Assembly (NCBI RefSeq): GCF_000478585.1
Contig: NZ_ARWI01000001.1
Location: 2,480,001-2,544,000, forward strand
Direction: 5' to 3'
Length of the DNA stretch: 64,000 bases
Source: Thiomicrorhabdus sp. Kp2
Lineage (GTDB): Bacteria; Pseudomonadota; Gammaproteobacteria; Thiomicrospirales; Thiomicrospiraceae
Of this stretch, positions 17,494-26,463 are shown piece by piece. The notes beneath the pieces were generated by a model. The model saw only the letters and a program-made list of their open reading frames with translations. It was not told where the DNA came from and did no database searches. Numbering within the stretch: position 1 is the stretch's first letter; each line of letters opens with the position of its first letter. The position numbers were made by a program, and so were the translations under genes.

Positions 17494-18462
17494 ATGAGAA
17501 ATTATTTTACCGTCACAATCAGCGACGTACATGGCTCACGCCATTATTCGTTTAAGCATTTTTTTCGTAAATTTGCTTGGGTGATGATAGCGGTATTTAT
17601 GCTTATTTGGAGTGTTGGTGCTGTCTCACTTTGGTGGCTAGCTTATCAAGCTCAGGAGCTAGAAGAGCATAATGAGCAAATGGTTGCAGCTTATAATGAG
17701 GTTTTATTAAAAACCAAAACTGATTATGAGCGTTTACTTGAAGAGAAAGATAATCTTGAGATTGATTTAGAGCAAAAAAGTGCTCAAGTTGAGTTTTTAG
17801 ATCAGTCTCTACAAGGCTTGGAAAGTCTGGTTGGAATTGATGCTGAAGAGCCTGAGAAACTGCCTTATGAAGAGCGAGTGAAACAGGTACAGCTTAATAC
17901 GCTTGGAAAAAGTCTGATGTTAAGCATGACTCCGAGCGGACATGCAGTACTTGACTATAGAGGTTTAACGAGTAAATACGGCTATCGAAATCATCCATTA
18001 ACTGGAAAACGCCACTTGCATGGCGGTATAGATTACCGAGGTAAAACGGGTGATGATGTGGTTGCTACGGCCGACGGGGTGGTTCAATTTTCATCTTATA
18101 ACTCAGACAGTGGTTTTGGTAACCTTGTAACGATTCTCCATGCTAATGGCTTTAAAACCCGATATGGGCATTTGAGTCAGCGTTCAGTAAAAGTGGGTGA
18201 TGTGGTTCATCAAGGGCAAAAAATTGGTGAAATTGGTTCTACAGGTCGCTCTTCTGGGCCGCATTTACATTATGAAGTCTGGTTTTTGCATCATAGACTG
18301 AATCCACAGCCGTTTGACCAGTGGAAAATTGATAAATATGATGACATTTTTACAAAAGTTAAAGGGGTACCATGGGCATCTTTAAGTCTAAGCGTCGACC
18401 AAATCGTCAAGAAGGTGGAAAAACAATTATCGCCGACGGTTGCTTCATTAGCGGTGAAATAA
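17494..18462 (+). CDS. M23 (LytM) peptidoglycan peptidase, membrane anchored
   Basis: A 322-residue protein. The N-terminal cytoplasmic stub is followed by one membrane segment (about 26-50), a periplasmic coiled coil (about 50-110) and an M23 metallopeptidase domain (about 150-270). Zinc and catalytic residues are visible in HLHGGIDYR (H176, D180) and HLHYEV (H257, H259). Such enzymes cut peptidoglycan cross-bridges. The next gene is a bactofilin whose reading frame begins 91 nt before this gene ends. M23-bactofilin pairs shape cells in other bacteria. The overlapped part is the low-complexity C-terminal tail after VKGVPWASL, outside the catalytic domain. Confidence 0.9.
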   Translation: MRNYFTVTISDVHGSRHYSFKHFFRKFAWVMIAVFMLIWSVGAVSLWWLAYQAQELEEHNEQMVAAYNEVLLKTKTDYERLLEEKDNLEIDLEQKSAQVEFLDQSLQGLESLVGIDAEEPEKLPYEERVKQVQLNTLGKSLMLSMTPSGHAVLDYRGLTSKYGYRNHPLTGKRHLHGGIDYRGKTGDDVVATADGVVQFSSYNSDSGFGNLVTILHANGFKTRYGHLSQRSVKVGDVVHQGQKIGEIGSTGRSSGPHLHYEVWFLHHRLNPQPFDQWKIDKYDDIFTKVKGVPWASLSLSVDQIVKKVEKQLSPTVASLAVK

Positions 18463-18863
18463 GCGAGCTTAAGGGTTCGTTACATATCGATGGTCGAGTT
18501 GAAGGCATCATTGATAGTGATTTTGATGTTTCTATTGGCGTTACAGGGCATGTTTCAGGCTTGCTTAAAGCTAGAAGTATTGTGCTAAGTGGCGTCTTAG
18601 ATGGCAAGGTGGCCTGTGAAAAAATTGATATTTTGCAAAGTGGCAAATTGATTGGTGAACTCATAAGTGGCGAATTAACGGTTGAAACGGGTGGCAAGTT
18701 TATCGGTCAAAGCCATGAAATGACGGAAGGGGGTATGGTTGTAAGTTTACCCGAAACTTTTGCTCAGTTAACGCATAGAGCGAATAAGAGTCAAGAAGCT
18801 TTAACTGACCACCAAGAGTCAAAGGTGCTTAAAGCTAGTGAACCAAATAAGAGTGATGATTAA
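18372..18863 (+). CDS. Bactofilin (polymer-forming cytoskeletal protein)
   Basis: A 163-residue bactofilin (DUF583, CcmA/BacA type). A short basic N-terminus (MGIFKSKRRPNRQ) is followed by the beta-helical core (about 18-120) with regular G-x-I/L repeats such as LHIDGRVEG and VLDGKVACEKIDIL, and a polar tail. The core assembles into filaments at the membrane and can position peptidoglycan enzymes. The ATG has an AAGGGG Shine-Dalgarno. Its first 30 codons lie inside the end of the M23 gene in another frame, and the conserved core starts within the overlap, so a later start is unlikely. Confidence 0.9.
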   Translation: MGIFKSKRRPNRQEGGKTIIADGCFISGEISELKGSLHIDGRVEGIIDSDFDVSIGVTGHVSGLLKARSIVLSGVLDGKVACEKIDILQSGKLIGELISGELTVETGGKFIGQSHEMTEGGMVVSLPETFAQLTHRANKSQEALTDHQESKVLKASEPNKSDD

Positions 18864-18951
18864 TTCTGTTTTTTAACGGTAATCAATACAAAGAATTTTA
18901 AATAATTAAGTGTCGCGTTAAGTAAAGTCTTAATGTTGTGAAGGATGAGAT

Positions 18952-19974
18952 ATGACAAAGTTATACGATGTTGCAGTGGTTGGTGCTACAGGTGCCGTTG
19001 GTGAAACCATTTTAAAAGTACTTGAAGAACGTAATTTCCCAGTTGGAACGTTATACCCATTAGCCAGTAGTCGTTCGGCAGGTAAAAAAATTGAATTTAA
19101 TGGCGCCTGGATTGAAGTGTTAGATTTAGAAACCTTTGATTTTTCAAAGGCACAAATTGGCCTATTCTCTCCAGGTGCAAGTGTCTCTAAAATTTATGCG
19201 CCCAAAGCGGCTGAGGCAGGTTGTATCGTTATCGACAATACCTCTGAATTCCGTTACGACGATGATATTCCATTAGTGGTTCCTGAAGTAAATCCTGAAG
19301 CGATTGTAGGTTATAAGAATCGTGGCATTATTGCTAATCCTAACTGCTCAACGATTCAAATGTTAGTTGCGTTAAAGCCCATTTATGATGCGGTAGGGAT
19401 AAGTCGTGTTAACGTAGCAACGTATCAAGCTGTTTCAGGTACAGGTAAAGAAGCTATTGAAGAGTTGGCGAAACAAACCGCTAATTTACTCAATATGAAA
19501 CCCGTAGAAACTAAGGTTTACCCAAAACAGATTGCTTTTAACTGTATTCCTCAAATTGATGTGTTTATGGAGAATGGTTACACCAAAGAAGAGATGAAAA
19601 TGGTGTGGGAAACAAAGAAAATTATGGGAGATGACTCTATCTTGGTTAACCCTACAGCGGTGCGTGTGCCCGTTTTCTTTGGCCATAGTGAAGCTGTGCA
19701 CATTGAAACAAAAGAAAAAATGACTGCTGAACAAGCGAAAGCTCTGTTTGCAAAGGCGGATGGTATTGTTTTAATTGATGAACATGTTGATGGTGGCTAC
19801 CCAACAGCGGTGAGTGATGCCGCTAATACAAATCCAGTGTATGTTGGTCGTATTCGAGAAGATATCACGATTCCAAACGGTTTGAATCTTTGGGTCGTTG
19901 CAGATAATGTTCGTAAAGGTGCCGCAACCAATACGGTGCAGATTGCTGAAGTTCTGATTAAAGATTACATTTAG
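18952..19974 (+). CDS. asd: Aspartate-semialdehyde dehydrogenase Asd
   Basis: A 340-residue enzyme that reduces aspartyl phosphate to aspartate semialdehyde for Lys, Thr, Met and diaminopimelate. It shows the NADP-binding VVGATGAVGETILKVL, the active-site Cys in NPNCSTIQM, and GHSEAVHIETKE near the catalytic His region. Length and motifs fit the shorter (non-E. coli) class. truA starts 4 nt after the stop; fimV, often found between asd and truA in gammaproteobacteria, is absent. Confidence 0.95.
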   Translation: MTKLYDVAVVGATGAVGETILKVLEERNFPVGTLYPLASSRSAGKKIEFNGAWIEVLDLETFDFSKAQIGLFSPGASVSKIYAPKAAEAGCIVIDNTSEFRYDDDIPLVVPEVNPEAIVGYKNRGIIANPNCSTIQMLVALKPIYDAVGISRVNVATYQAVSGTGKEAIEELAKQTANLLNMKPVETKVYPKQIAFNCIPQIDVFMENGYTKEEMKMVWETKKIMGDDSILVNPTAVRVPVFFGHSEAVHIETKEKMTAEQAKALFAKADGIVLIDEHVDGGYPTAVSDAANTNPVYVGRIREDITIPNGLNLWVVADNVRKGAATNTVQIAEVLIKDYI

Positions 19975-19978
19975 TTTC

Positions 19979-20764
19979 GTGAAGAAAGTTGCCCTTTGTG
20001 TTGAATATATCGGCACAAATTATTGTGGCTGGCAGAGACAGAGTCACTGTGCCTCTGTTCAAGAACAGGTTGAAACGGCATTAGCGAGTATTGCTGCACA
20101 TAAGGTTGATGTGCATTGTGCTGGCAGAACGGATACTGGTGTGCATTCAATTGGTCAGATAGTGCATTTTGAAACCCATGTTATTCGACCTAATAAAGCC
20201 TGGGTGCAAGGTGTTAACACTCAGTTGCCAGGGGATATTCGTATTCGTTGGGCAAAGGAAGTGACTGATGATTTTCACGCACGTTTTTCGGCCGTTGCGA
20301 GACAGTATCGATATGTTATTTATAACAGAGAAGTACACTCAGCAGTATTGAATGGTCGAGTGACTTGGGAGCCTTATAAGTTAGATGAAACCTTAATGAA
20401 TGAGGCGGCACAAAGCTTATTGGGTGAGAATGATTTTAGTTCTTTCAGAGCTTCGGCTTGCCAAGCGAGCCATGCGATGCGTGAACTTCAATCAATCAAC
20501 GTTTCGCGTAAAGGTGATATGGTTTTTATTGATATTCAAGCCAATGCTTTTTTGCATCATATGGTAAGAAATATAACGGGCACTTTAGTTGAAGTTGGTA
20601 AGAAGCATCAACCAGTTAGTTGGGTGGCGGAGTTGTTACAGGTAAAAGACCGAACACTTGCAGCCGCCACCGCACCCGCGAGTGGCTTGTTTTTTGTAAA
20701 TGCAATATATCCGCCAGCATTACACATACCTCAAGTGGTTGTAGATGAAGTGTTGTGGCAGTAA
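19979..20764 (+). CDS. truA: tRNA pseudouridine(38-40) synthase TruA
   Basis: A 261-residue enzyme with GTG start 4 nt after asd. The catalytic aspartate lies in AGRTDTGVHS. The N-terminal EYIGTNYCGWQRQ and the C-terminal NAFLHHMVRNITGTL are family typical. It modifies U38-U40 in the anticodon arm of several tRNAs. Tight spacing suggests translational coupling to asd. Confidence 0.95.
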   Translation: MKKVALCVEYIGTNYCGWQRQSHCASVQEQVETALASIAAHKVDVHCAGRTDTGVHSIGQIVHFETHVIRPNKAWVQGVNTQLPGDIRIRWAKEVTDDFHARFSAVARQYRYVIYNREVHSAVLNGRVTWEPYKLDETLMNEAAQSLLGENDFSSFRASACQASHAMRELQSINVSRKGDMVFIDIQANAFLHHMVRNITGTLVEVGKKHQPVSWVAELLQVKDRTLAAATAPASGLFFVNAIYPPALHIPQVVVDEVLWQ

Positions 20765-20812
20765 GTTGTTTGTAATTGTGATGTATGACGAGAAACTCAA
20801 GAGCGGAATTAA

Positions 20813-21439
20813 ATGCCTTTAAGAACACGTGTTAAAATTTGCGGTCTGACTTCTGTTAATGATGCAATCTTGGCAGTGAATGCTGGAGCGGATGCAATTG
20901 GTTTGGTTTTTTATGAGCCTAGCCCTAGGCATGTTGAGTTAACTCAAGCTGCGAAAATTGCGCAATCCATTCCAGCCTTTGTTACTAAGACAGCGCTGTT
21001 TGTTAACCCAGAAGCGAATTATGTTAAGCAAGTTTTGGATGCCGTTTCCATTGATTTAATTCAGTTTCACGGTGATGAAAGCGCTGAGTTTTGTGCGCAG
21101 TTTGCTAAGCCCTATATTAAGGCGGTGCGTATGCAGAAGTCGACCGACCTACACGCTTTAGCTCTTGAGTTTAAAGAGTGTAGAGGGATGTTGCTCGATG
21201 CTTACGTAGCAGGAGTGCCAGGAGGTACGGGTGAAAAGTTTAATTGGGAGTGGATTCCAAAAGAGTTTGACTTACCAATCATTCTAGCTGGAGGCTTGAC
21301 CTCTTCAAATGTTAAGCAAGCAATTCAGACAGCGTCTCCTTGGGCGGTCGATGTTAGCGGTGGTGTTGAAGCTTCAAAAGGCATTAAATCACCAGAAAAA
21401 ATTAAGCAATTTATGCAACAAGTAATGAGTACAGTTTAA
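20813..21439 (+). CDS. trpF: Phosphoribosylanthranilate isomerase TrpF
   Basis: A 208-residue TIM barrel. Features are KICGLTS with the catalytic Cys, [38 protein letters not shown] and the phosphate-binding [11 protein letters not shown] with DVSGGVE. It catalyses the third step of tryptophan synthesis from anthranilate. The stop codon overlaps the trpB start by one base. No trpC is fused or adjacent. Confidence 0.96.
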   Translation: MPLRTRVKICGLTSVNDAILAVNAGADAIGLVFYEPSPRHVELTQAAKIAQSIPAFVTKTALFVNPEANYVKQVLDAVSIDLIQFHGDESAEFCAQFAKPYIKAVRMQKSTDLHALALEFKECRGMLLDAYVAGVPGGTGEKFNWEWIPKEFDLPIILAGGLTSSNVKQAIQTASPWAVDVSGGVEASKGIKSPEKIKQFMQQVMSTV

Positions 21440-22644
21440 TGACAATAGATTTTTCAAAATTTCCAGATAAGCATGGTCACTTTGGGCCTTACGGTGGGAT
21501 TTTTGCACCAGAAACCCTGATGGCAGCGCTTGAACAGTTGAATCAGGAATATGAAAGTGTCAAAAACAACCCTGATTTTTTAGATGAGATTGCTAATGAT
21601 TTAAGAGATTACGTGGGGCGTCCAACCCCTCTTTATTATGCAGAGCGATGGTCTAAAGAATTAGGTGGCGCAAAAATCTATTTAAAACGTGAAGACTTAA
21701 ACCATACAGGTGCTCATAAGGTAAATAATACCATTGGTCAGGCTTTACTCGCTAAACGTTTAGGGAAAACGCGTATTATTGCCGAGACAGGTGCTGGCCA
21801 GCATGGTGTTGCCAGTGCAACGGTTGCTGCCCGTTTAGGGTTAGAGTGTGTGGTTTATATGGGGGCGGATGATGTAGTTCGTCAAGCCCCAAACGTCATG
21901 CGTATGAAAATGCTGGGCGCAACCGTTGTTGCCGTTGAATCAGGTTCTCGCACTTTAAAAGATGCTTTAAATGAAGCTATGCGTGACTGGGTAACCAATG
22001 TAGATGATACTTTCTATATTATTGGTACGGTAGCTGGGCCACACCCTTACCCAGCCATGGTAAGAGATTTTCAAGCGATTATTGGGCAAGAAGCGCGTGA
22101 ACAAATTCTTGAAAAAGAGGGTAAGTTACCAGATGCGCTTATTGCTTGTGTCGGTGGTGGTTCTAATGCTATTGGTTTGTTTCATAAGTTTTTAGCGGAT
22201 GATTCAGTGAAAATTTATGGTGTTGAACCCGCTGGTCATGGTTTGGAGACGGGAGAACATGCCGCGCCATTATGTAAGGGAACCCCTGGTGTTTTACATG
22301 GTAACCGTACTTACTTAATGCAAGATAAAAATGGACAAATTTTAGGTACACACTCAATTTCAGCAGGGCTGGATTACCCTGGTGTTGGGCCTGAGCACTC
22401 TTGGTTAAAAGACATTGGTCGTGTAAATTATGTTGCCATTGACGATGAAGAAGCGTTGCAAGGTTTTAGAGATTTAACACGTTTTGAAGGCATTATTCCA
22501 GCTTTAGAATCGGCACATGCATTGGCTTATGCAACTAAACTTGCCCCAACTATGAGCTCTGATCAGACGATTATTATTAACCTGTCTGGTCGTGGTGATA
22601 AAGATATGAATACCATCGCCCAAATTGAAGGCTATGAGTTTTAA
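21439..22644 (+). CDS. trpB: Tryptophan synthase beta subunit TrpB
   Basis: A 401-residue PLP enzyme. The PLP lysine is in [10 protein letters not shown], the phosphate-binding loop is GGGSNAIG, and the conserved E in AETGAGQHG is present. It joins indole and serine in the alpha2-beta2 complex with TrpA, encoded next. Its start shares one base with the trpF stop (TAATG), consistent with coupled translation. Confidence 0.97.
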   Translation: MTIDFSKFPDKHGHFGPYGGIFAPETLMAALEQLNQEYESVKNNPDFLDEIANDLRDYVGRPTPLYYAERWSKELGGAKIYLKREDLNHTGAHKVNNTIGQALLAKRLGKTRIIAETGAGQHGVASATVAARLGLECVVYMGADDVVRQAPNVMRMKMLGATVVAVESGSRTLKDALNEAMRDWVTNVDDTFYIIGTVAGPHPYPAMVRDFQAIIGQEAREQILEKEGKLPDALIACVGGGSNAIGLFHKFLADDSVKIYGVEPAGHGLETGEHAAPLCKGTPGVLHGNRTYLMQDKNGQILGTHSISAGLDYPGVGPEHSWLKDIGRVNYVAIDDEEALQGFRDLTRFEGIIPALESAHALAYATKLAPTMSSDQTIIINLSGRGDKDMNTIAQIEGYEF

Positions 22645-22724
22645 AAATAGCAACAAGACTTTGTTGTAAGAGAGCTTTGCTTGAGTATCCACCTTTGTGC
22701 AAAGCGCTCAATAAGAGAAATATC

Positions 22725-23546
22725 ATGAGTAGAATACAAAAAACGCTAGCAGACTTAAAAGCAAACGGTAAAACCGCTTTAATTCCTTATATCACAGCGG
22801 GTGATCCAGAACCCAATGCCACGATAGATTTAATGCATCTTTTAGTAGAAAAGGGTGCCAATATCATCGAATTAGGCGTGCCTTTCTCAGACCCAATGGC
22901 TGATGGTCCAGTCATTCAAAAGGCGGTAGAGCGTGCTTTAAAACACAATGTGAGTTTGGACGATGTTTTAGAGTTTGTACGCGTCTTCCGTGAAAAAGAT
23001 GAAAAAACTCCTGTTGTCTTAATGGGATATTTAAACCCAATAGAAGCAGAAGGTTATGAATCTTTTGCTAATGCGGCCAGTTCAGTTGGTGTTGATGCGG
23101 TATTAACCGTGGATATGCCTCCTGAAGAGTCAATGGGGTATAAAGAAGCGCTTGAATCTAAAGGTTTAGATCGCGTTTTCTTAGTTTCGCCTACTACTCC
23201 TGAAAGTCGTTTACAAGCGGTTAATGAAAAAGGAAGTGGGTTTGTTTATTATGTCTCTCTAAAAGGCGTAACAGGCTCAAAAGAGTTGGATGTTGTCGAT
23301 GTAGCGAAACAACTTGAACGATTAAAAACACAAATCACTCATCCAATAGGCATCGGTTTTGGCATTAAAGATGGTCAAACGGCTTATGAAATGGCTAAAT
23401 TGGGCGATGCTGTAATTGTAGGTTCTTCTTTAGTGACTTTAATTGAGGCAAATGAGTCTAAAGGACTTTATGATATTCATTTAGCTATTGGCGAAAAGAT
23501 GACTGAATTCCGTGATGCGATAGATCGCGCTGACGAAAATAAATAA
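22725..23546 (+). CDS. trpA: Tryptophan synthase alpha subunit TrpA
   Basis: A 273-residue TIM barrel that releases indole from indole-3-glycerol phosphate. The ATG at 22725 (MSRIQKTLADL) fits the family N-terminus and has an AAGAGA Shine-Dalgarno; an in-frame upstream TTG at 22677 would add 16 unrelated residues. Catalytic Glu in IIELGVPFSDPMADGP and Asp in AVLTVDMPPEE are present, along with the phosphate loop GIGFGIKDG. Confidence 0.96.
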   Translation: MSRIQKTLADLKANGKTALIPYITAGDPEPNATIDLMHLLVEKGANIIELGVPFSDPMADGPVIQKAVERALKHNVSLDDVLEFVRVFREKDEKTPVVLMGYLNPIEAEGYESFANAASSVGVDAVLTVDMPPEESMGYKEALESKGLDRVFLVSPTTPESRLQAVNEKGSGFVYYVSLKGVTGSKELDVVDVAKQLERLKTQITHPIGIGFGIKDGQTAYEMAKLGDAVIVGSSLVTLIEANESKGLYDIHLAIGEKMTEFRDAIDRADENK

Positions 23547-23603
23547 AACCAATAAAGAATGTAAATTGAAACGCAATTAGATGGCTTTTCAGCAGGAGAA
23601 AAT

Positions 23604-24458
23604 ATGAACTGGTTTGAGAAAATTTTACCAAGTATTAAACAAGTAACAGAGCGTAAAAAATCTGTTCCAGAAGGGCTTTGGACAAAATGTCCTAAGTGTG
23701 AAAGTACTTTGTACCGCTCTGAAGTAACACGCAACCAGGAAGTTTGCCCTAAGTGTGATCATCATATGCGTTTAGGTGGTCGTCAACGTTTAGAGACTTT
23801 TTTAGATGAAGGCAGTTTTGTTGAAACGGCAGTGAATGTTTCTCCCGTAGATGCTTTGAAATTTAGAGACTTAAAAAAATACAAAGACCGTATTGCGGCA
23901 GCACAAAAAGCAACAGGTGAAAAAGACTCTTTTATTACTGGTTCGGGAACCATAAATGACCTACCTGTTATGGTTGGTGCGTTTGAGTTTAAATTTATGG
24001 GCGGCTCAATGGGTTCTGTTGTTGGTGAGAAGTTTGTTCGTGCTGTCAATGAGGCGATTGAACATAAAACGCCGTTCATTGTATTTTCAGCCAGTGGTGG
24101 GGCGCGTATGCAAGAAGCGTTATTCTCGTTAATGCAAATGGCAAAAACCAGTGCTGCTTTAGGGCGTTTAAGAGCGCAAGGGTTACCGTTTATTTCTGTT
24201 TTAACTGATCCTACTATGGGTGGGGTTTCAGCGAGTTTTGCGATGCTTGGTGATTTGAATGTAGCGGAACCTAAAGCCTTAATTGGTTTTGCAGGTCCAC
24301 GCGTTATAGAACAAACTGTTCGCGAGAAACTACCTGAAGGCTTTCAGCGAAGTGAGTTCTTATTAGAGCATGGCGCAATTGATCGAATTATTCATCGCCA
24401 TGAACTCAGAAATGAGCTTGCTGATATTTGCAAGATGTTACAAAACAAGCCGGCCTAA
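23604..24458 (+). CDS. accD: Acetyl-CoA carboxylase carboxyltransferase beta subunit AccD
   Basis: A 284-residue subunit of the carboxyltransferase that makes malonyl-CoA with AccA. The N-terminal zinc ribbon is C29-x2-C32-x15-C48-x2-C51. The crotonase-like core contains [11 protein letters not shown] and [13 protein letters not shown]. Cytosolic. The trpA-accD-folC order is conserved in gammaproteobacteria. Confidence 0.96.
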   Translation: MNWFEKILPSIKQVTERKKSVPEGLWTKCPKCESTLYRSEVTRNQEVCPKCDHHMRLGGRQRLETFLDEGSFVETAVNVSPVDALKFRDLKKYKDRIAAAQKATGEKDSFITGSGTINDLPVMVGAFEFKFMGGSMGSVVGEKFVRAVNEAIEHKTPFIVFSASGGARMQEALFSLMQMAKTSAALGRLRAQGLPFISVLTDPTMGGVSASFAMLGDLNVAEPKALIGFAGPRVIEQTVREKLPEGFQRSEFLLEHGAIDRIIHRHELRNELADICKMLQNKPA

Positions 24459-24500
24459 AAGACATTAAAACCTAAATAACCAGTGAAGCTTGATTAACCG

Positions 24501-25799
24501 ATGATAACGCCAAATAACCAGTCAACACTCTCTCAGTGGATAGACTGGTTACTGCATCTTCATGCAGATGAAATTGATTTAGGGCTAGAGCGTATACGTT
24601 TAGTGGCTAATCAGATGCAAGTTACCAGGCCTGCTCCTTTTGTGATTACCGTTGCGGGTACAAATGGCAAGGGTTCAAGTGTGGCGATGTTGTCTGCCAT
24701 CTTAATAGAAGCGGGTTATCGGATTGGTACCTATACTTCCCCACATATATTAGCGTTCAATGAACGCATCCAAATCAATGGTAAACCAGTTAATGACCAG
24801 TTAATTATTGAGGCATTTGATTCAATTGAGAATCAGCGAAAAACGACTAAGTTAACTTATTTTGAATTTTCGACTCTTTCGGCATTAAGTATCTTTAAGC
24901 AATCTGAATTAGATGTCGTTGTATTAGAAGTGGGACTAGGTGGGCGTTTAGATGCAGTTAATATTGTGGATGCGGATGCGAGCTTAATTACGGCTATTGA
25001 TGTCGATCATATTGATTGGTTAGGGGATGATAGAAATCTGATTGCGTTAGAGAAAGCGGGGGTGATGCGCAAAGAGCAAATCTCCGTTTGTTCTGATTCA
25101 AATCCTCCCGCGAGCTTATTAGACTTTGCGGAGCATTTGCAAGTTGATTTCTCGGTTCTCGGTAAGGATTTTATTTACACGTCAGCGCCAATAAACAACC
25201 AGGCCTGGTTGTTTCAAAGCCTGCGAGGAGAGCCAGAGTCCATAACAATAGCCAAGCCTTCATTACAAGGAGCGTTTCAGCTTCAGAATGCATCAGGGGT
25301 TGTTGCTTTAATTTTAAAGATTAAATCAAAACTTCCTGTTAAGGTTGAGGCCATTAATCAGGGGTTGCTTAAGGTTAAGCATCCAGGCCGATTAGAACGC
25401 TTGCAATTGAATCACCAGGCCTGGTTAATTGATGTGGCCCATAATCCTCAATCGGCAGAGGTGCTTGCTGAATACTTAGCTACCCAAGATCTGTGTTCTT
25501 CTGATCGGGTTGCTGTATTTTCAGCTTTACGTGATAAAGATATGTTACCAATGGTTAAAGTGATTGCGCCTTGGGTAAAGAAGTGGGTTATTGCGGACTT
25601 GGCGATCCCTAGATCAACTGATGTGGGAGCCTTGAAACAAACTTTGTTGAACGCTGGTGTGGATAAAGATGATGTTTACGAGTATGAGTCGATTAATGTA
25701 GCGGTTCAAGCTGTTAAAGAATTGAAAAATAAACATGTACTCGTTTGGGGGTCTTTTTTTACGGTAGCCCAAGCCTTAACATCAATTAATAGCCAGTGA
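24501..25799 (+). CDS. folC: Bifunctional folylpolyglutamate/dihydrofolate synthase FolC
   Basis: A 432-residue Mur-ligase-family enzyme that adds glutamate to dihydropteroate and folates. The ATP loop is TVAGTNGKGSSVAML; EVGLGGRLDAVN and DVDHIDWLG follow; the C-terminal domain begins near HPGRLERLQ. Two perfect copies of the 12-bp palindrome lie in this gene and encode NNQAWLF and NHQAWLI; a third, imperfect copy near 24623 encodes VTRPAP. dedD follows 27 nt downstream. Confidence 0.94.
   Translation: MITPNNQSTLSQWIDWLLHLHADEIDLGLERIRLVANQMQVTRPAPFVITVAGTNGKGSSVAMLSAILIEAGYRIGTYTSPHILAFNERIQINGKPVNDQLIIEAFDSIENQRKTTKLTYFEFSTLSALSIFKQSELDVVVLEVGLGGRLDAVNIVDADASLITAIDVDHIDWLGDDRNLIALEKAGVMRKEQISVCSDSNPPASLLDFAEHLQVDFSVLGKDFIYTSAPINNQAWLFQSLRGEPESITIAKPSLQGAFQLQNASGVVALILKIKSKLPVKVEAINQGLLKVKHPGRLERLQLNHQAWLIDVAHNPQSAEVLAEYLATQDLCSSDRVAVFSALRDKDMLPMVKVIAPWVKKWVIADLAIPRSTDVGALKQTLLNAGVDKDDVYEYESINVAVQAVKELKNKHVLVWGSFFTVAQALTSINSQ
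25193..25214. repeat. Iterated palindrome inside folC, 22-bp perfect
   Basis: AAACAACCAGG and its complement form a perfect 22-bp palindrome inside folC; the 12-mer is at 25198-25209, read as NQAWL codons. Confidence 0.9.
25414..25425. repeat. Iterated palindrome inside folC, second copy
   Basis: A perfect 12-mer encoding HQAW in the C-terminal part of folC. It is the second perfect copy within about 220 bp. Confidence 0.9.
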
Positions 25800-25826
25800 A
25801 GAAGATAAAGGGTAAAAAATAGTTTC

Positions 25827-26393
25827 ATGGATTTAATCAGTAAATATCGATTAATTGGCGCATCAATTTGGCTGGGGTTATTGGTTTTGATTGTACCTCA
25901 ATGGTATAGCCACCCAGTTAATTTTGTTCCCGAAGGCACTACAGTCGTTGAAGATAAAAGTACACTACCTATTGTTGAGCATGCCTATCGTTTACCAGAA
26001 AATTCTGATAAACCACTTACCAATGGCCAGCAATCACATGCACAAATACAACAAGAGCAAGTCAGCAGAAATATAGAACAACCAACCCCAAAAAACGTGG
26101 TTGCAACAACCAAACTTCAGAAGTTAATTAATAAATCAGATGAAATCGATTCTAATGAAAAGTACAAAGGGCAGTGGATTGTTAGGCTTTTGGCTTTTAA
26201 AGAGATTCATGAAGCGAATGATTTGTTGGGTCAGTTAGATACTGAGTATGATGTTTATATTAAATTTTATGAAAAGACTAAAGTCTATTCTGTAAGAACG
26301 GGTCCTTATCTTTCTAAGGCTAAAGCTGACAAAGATAAGGCGAAATTAGATAAAATGTTGCATACCAATGGTGAGGTTGTGCAATTACCTTAA
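25827..26393 (+). CDS. SPOR-domain protein (DedD-like)
   Basis: A 188-residue protein with a single N-terminal membrane helix (about 8-24, LIGASIWLGLLVLIVPQW), a disordered Gln/Pro-rich linker (about 30-105) and a C-terminal SPOR domain (about 110-185, with WIVRLLAF and VYSVRTGPYLSKAKA). SPOR domains bind denuded septal peptidoglycan, and DedD promotes constriction in E. coli. The position between folC and purF matches dedD. The usual neighbour cvpA is absent, so purF follows directly. Confidence 0.85.
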   Translation: MDLISKYRLIGASIWLGLLVLIVPQWYSHPVNFVPEGTTVVEDKSTLPIVEHAYRLPENSDKPLTNGQQSHAQIQQEQVSRNIEQPTPKNVVATTKLQKLINKSDEIDSNEKYKGQWIVRLLAFKEIHEANDLLGQLDTEYDVYIKFYEKTKVYSVRTGPYLSKAKADKDKAKLDKMLHTNGEVVQLP

Positions 26394-26463
26394 GGCCTGT
26401 ACTGGGTCACCCATGTATTCATGGTTAATCAAAGCTATTTAGTAAGTAAGAGAGTGTACGAAG

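Noticed and set aside
24623-24632. Partial palindrome copy in folC
   Set aside because: Ten of twelve bases match (ACCAGGCCTG); not counted among the perfect copies.
25193-25425. Two palindrome copies 220 bp apart as a CRISPR or tandem repeat
   Set aside because: Only two copies with unequal flanks inside one gene; no array.
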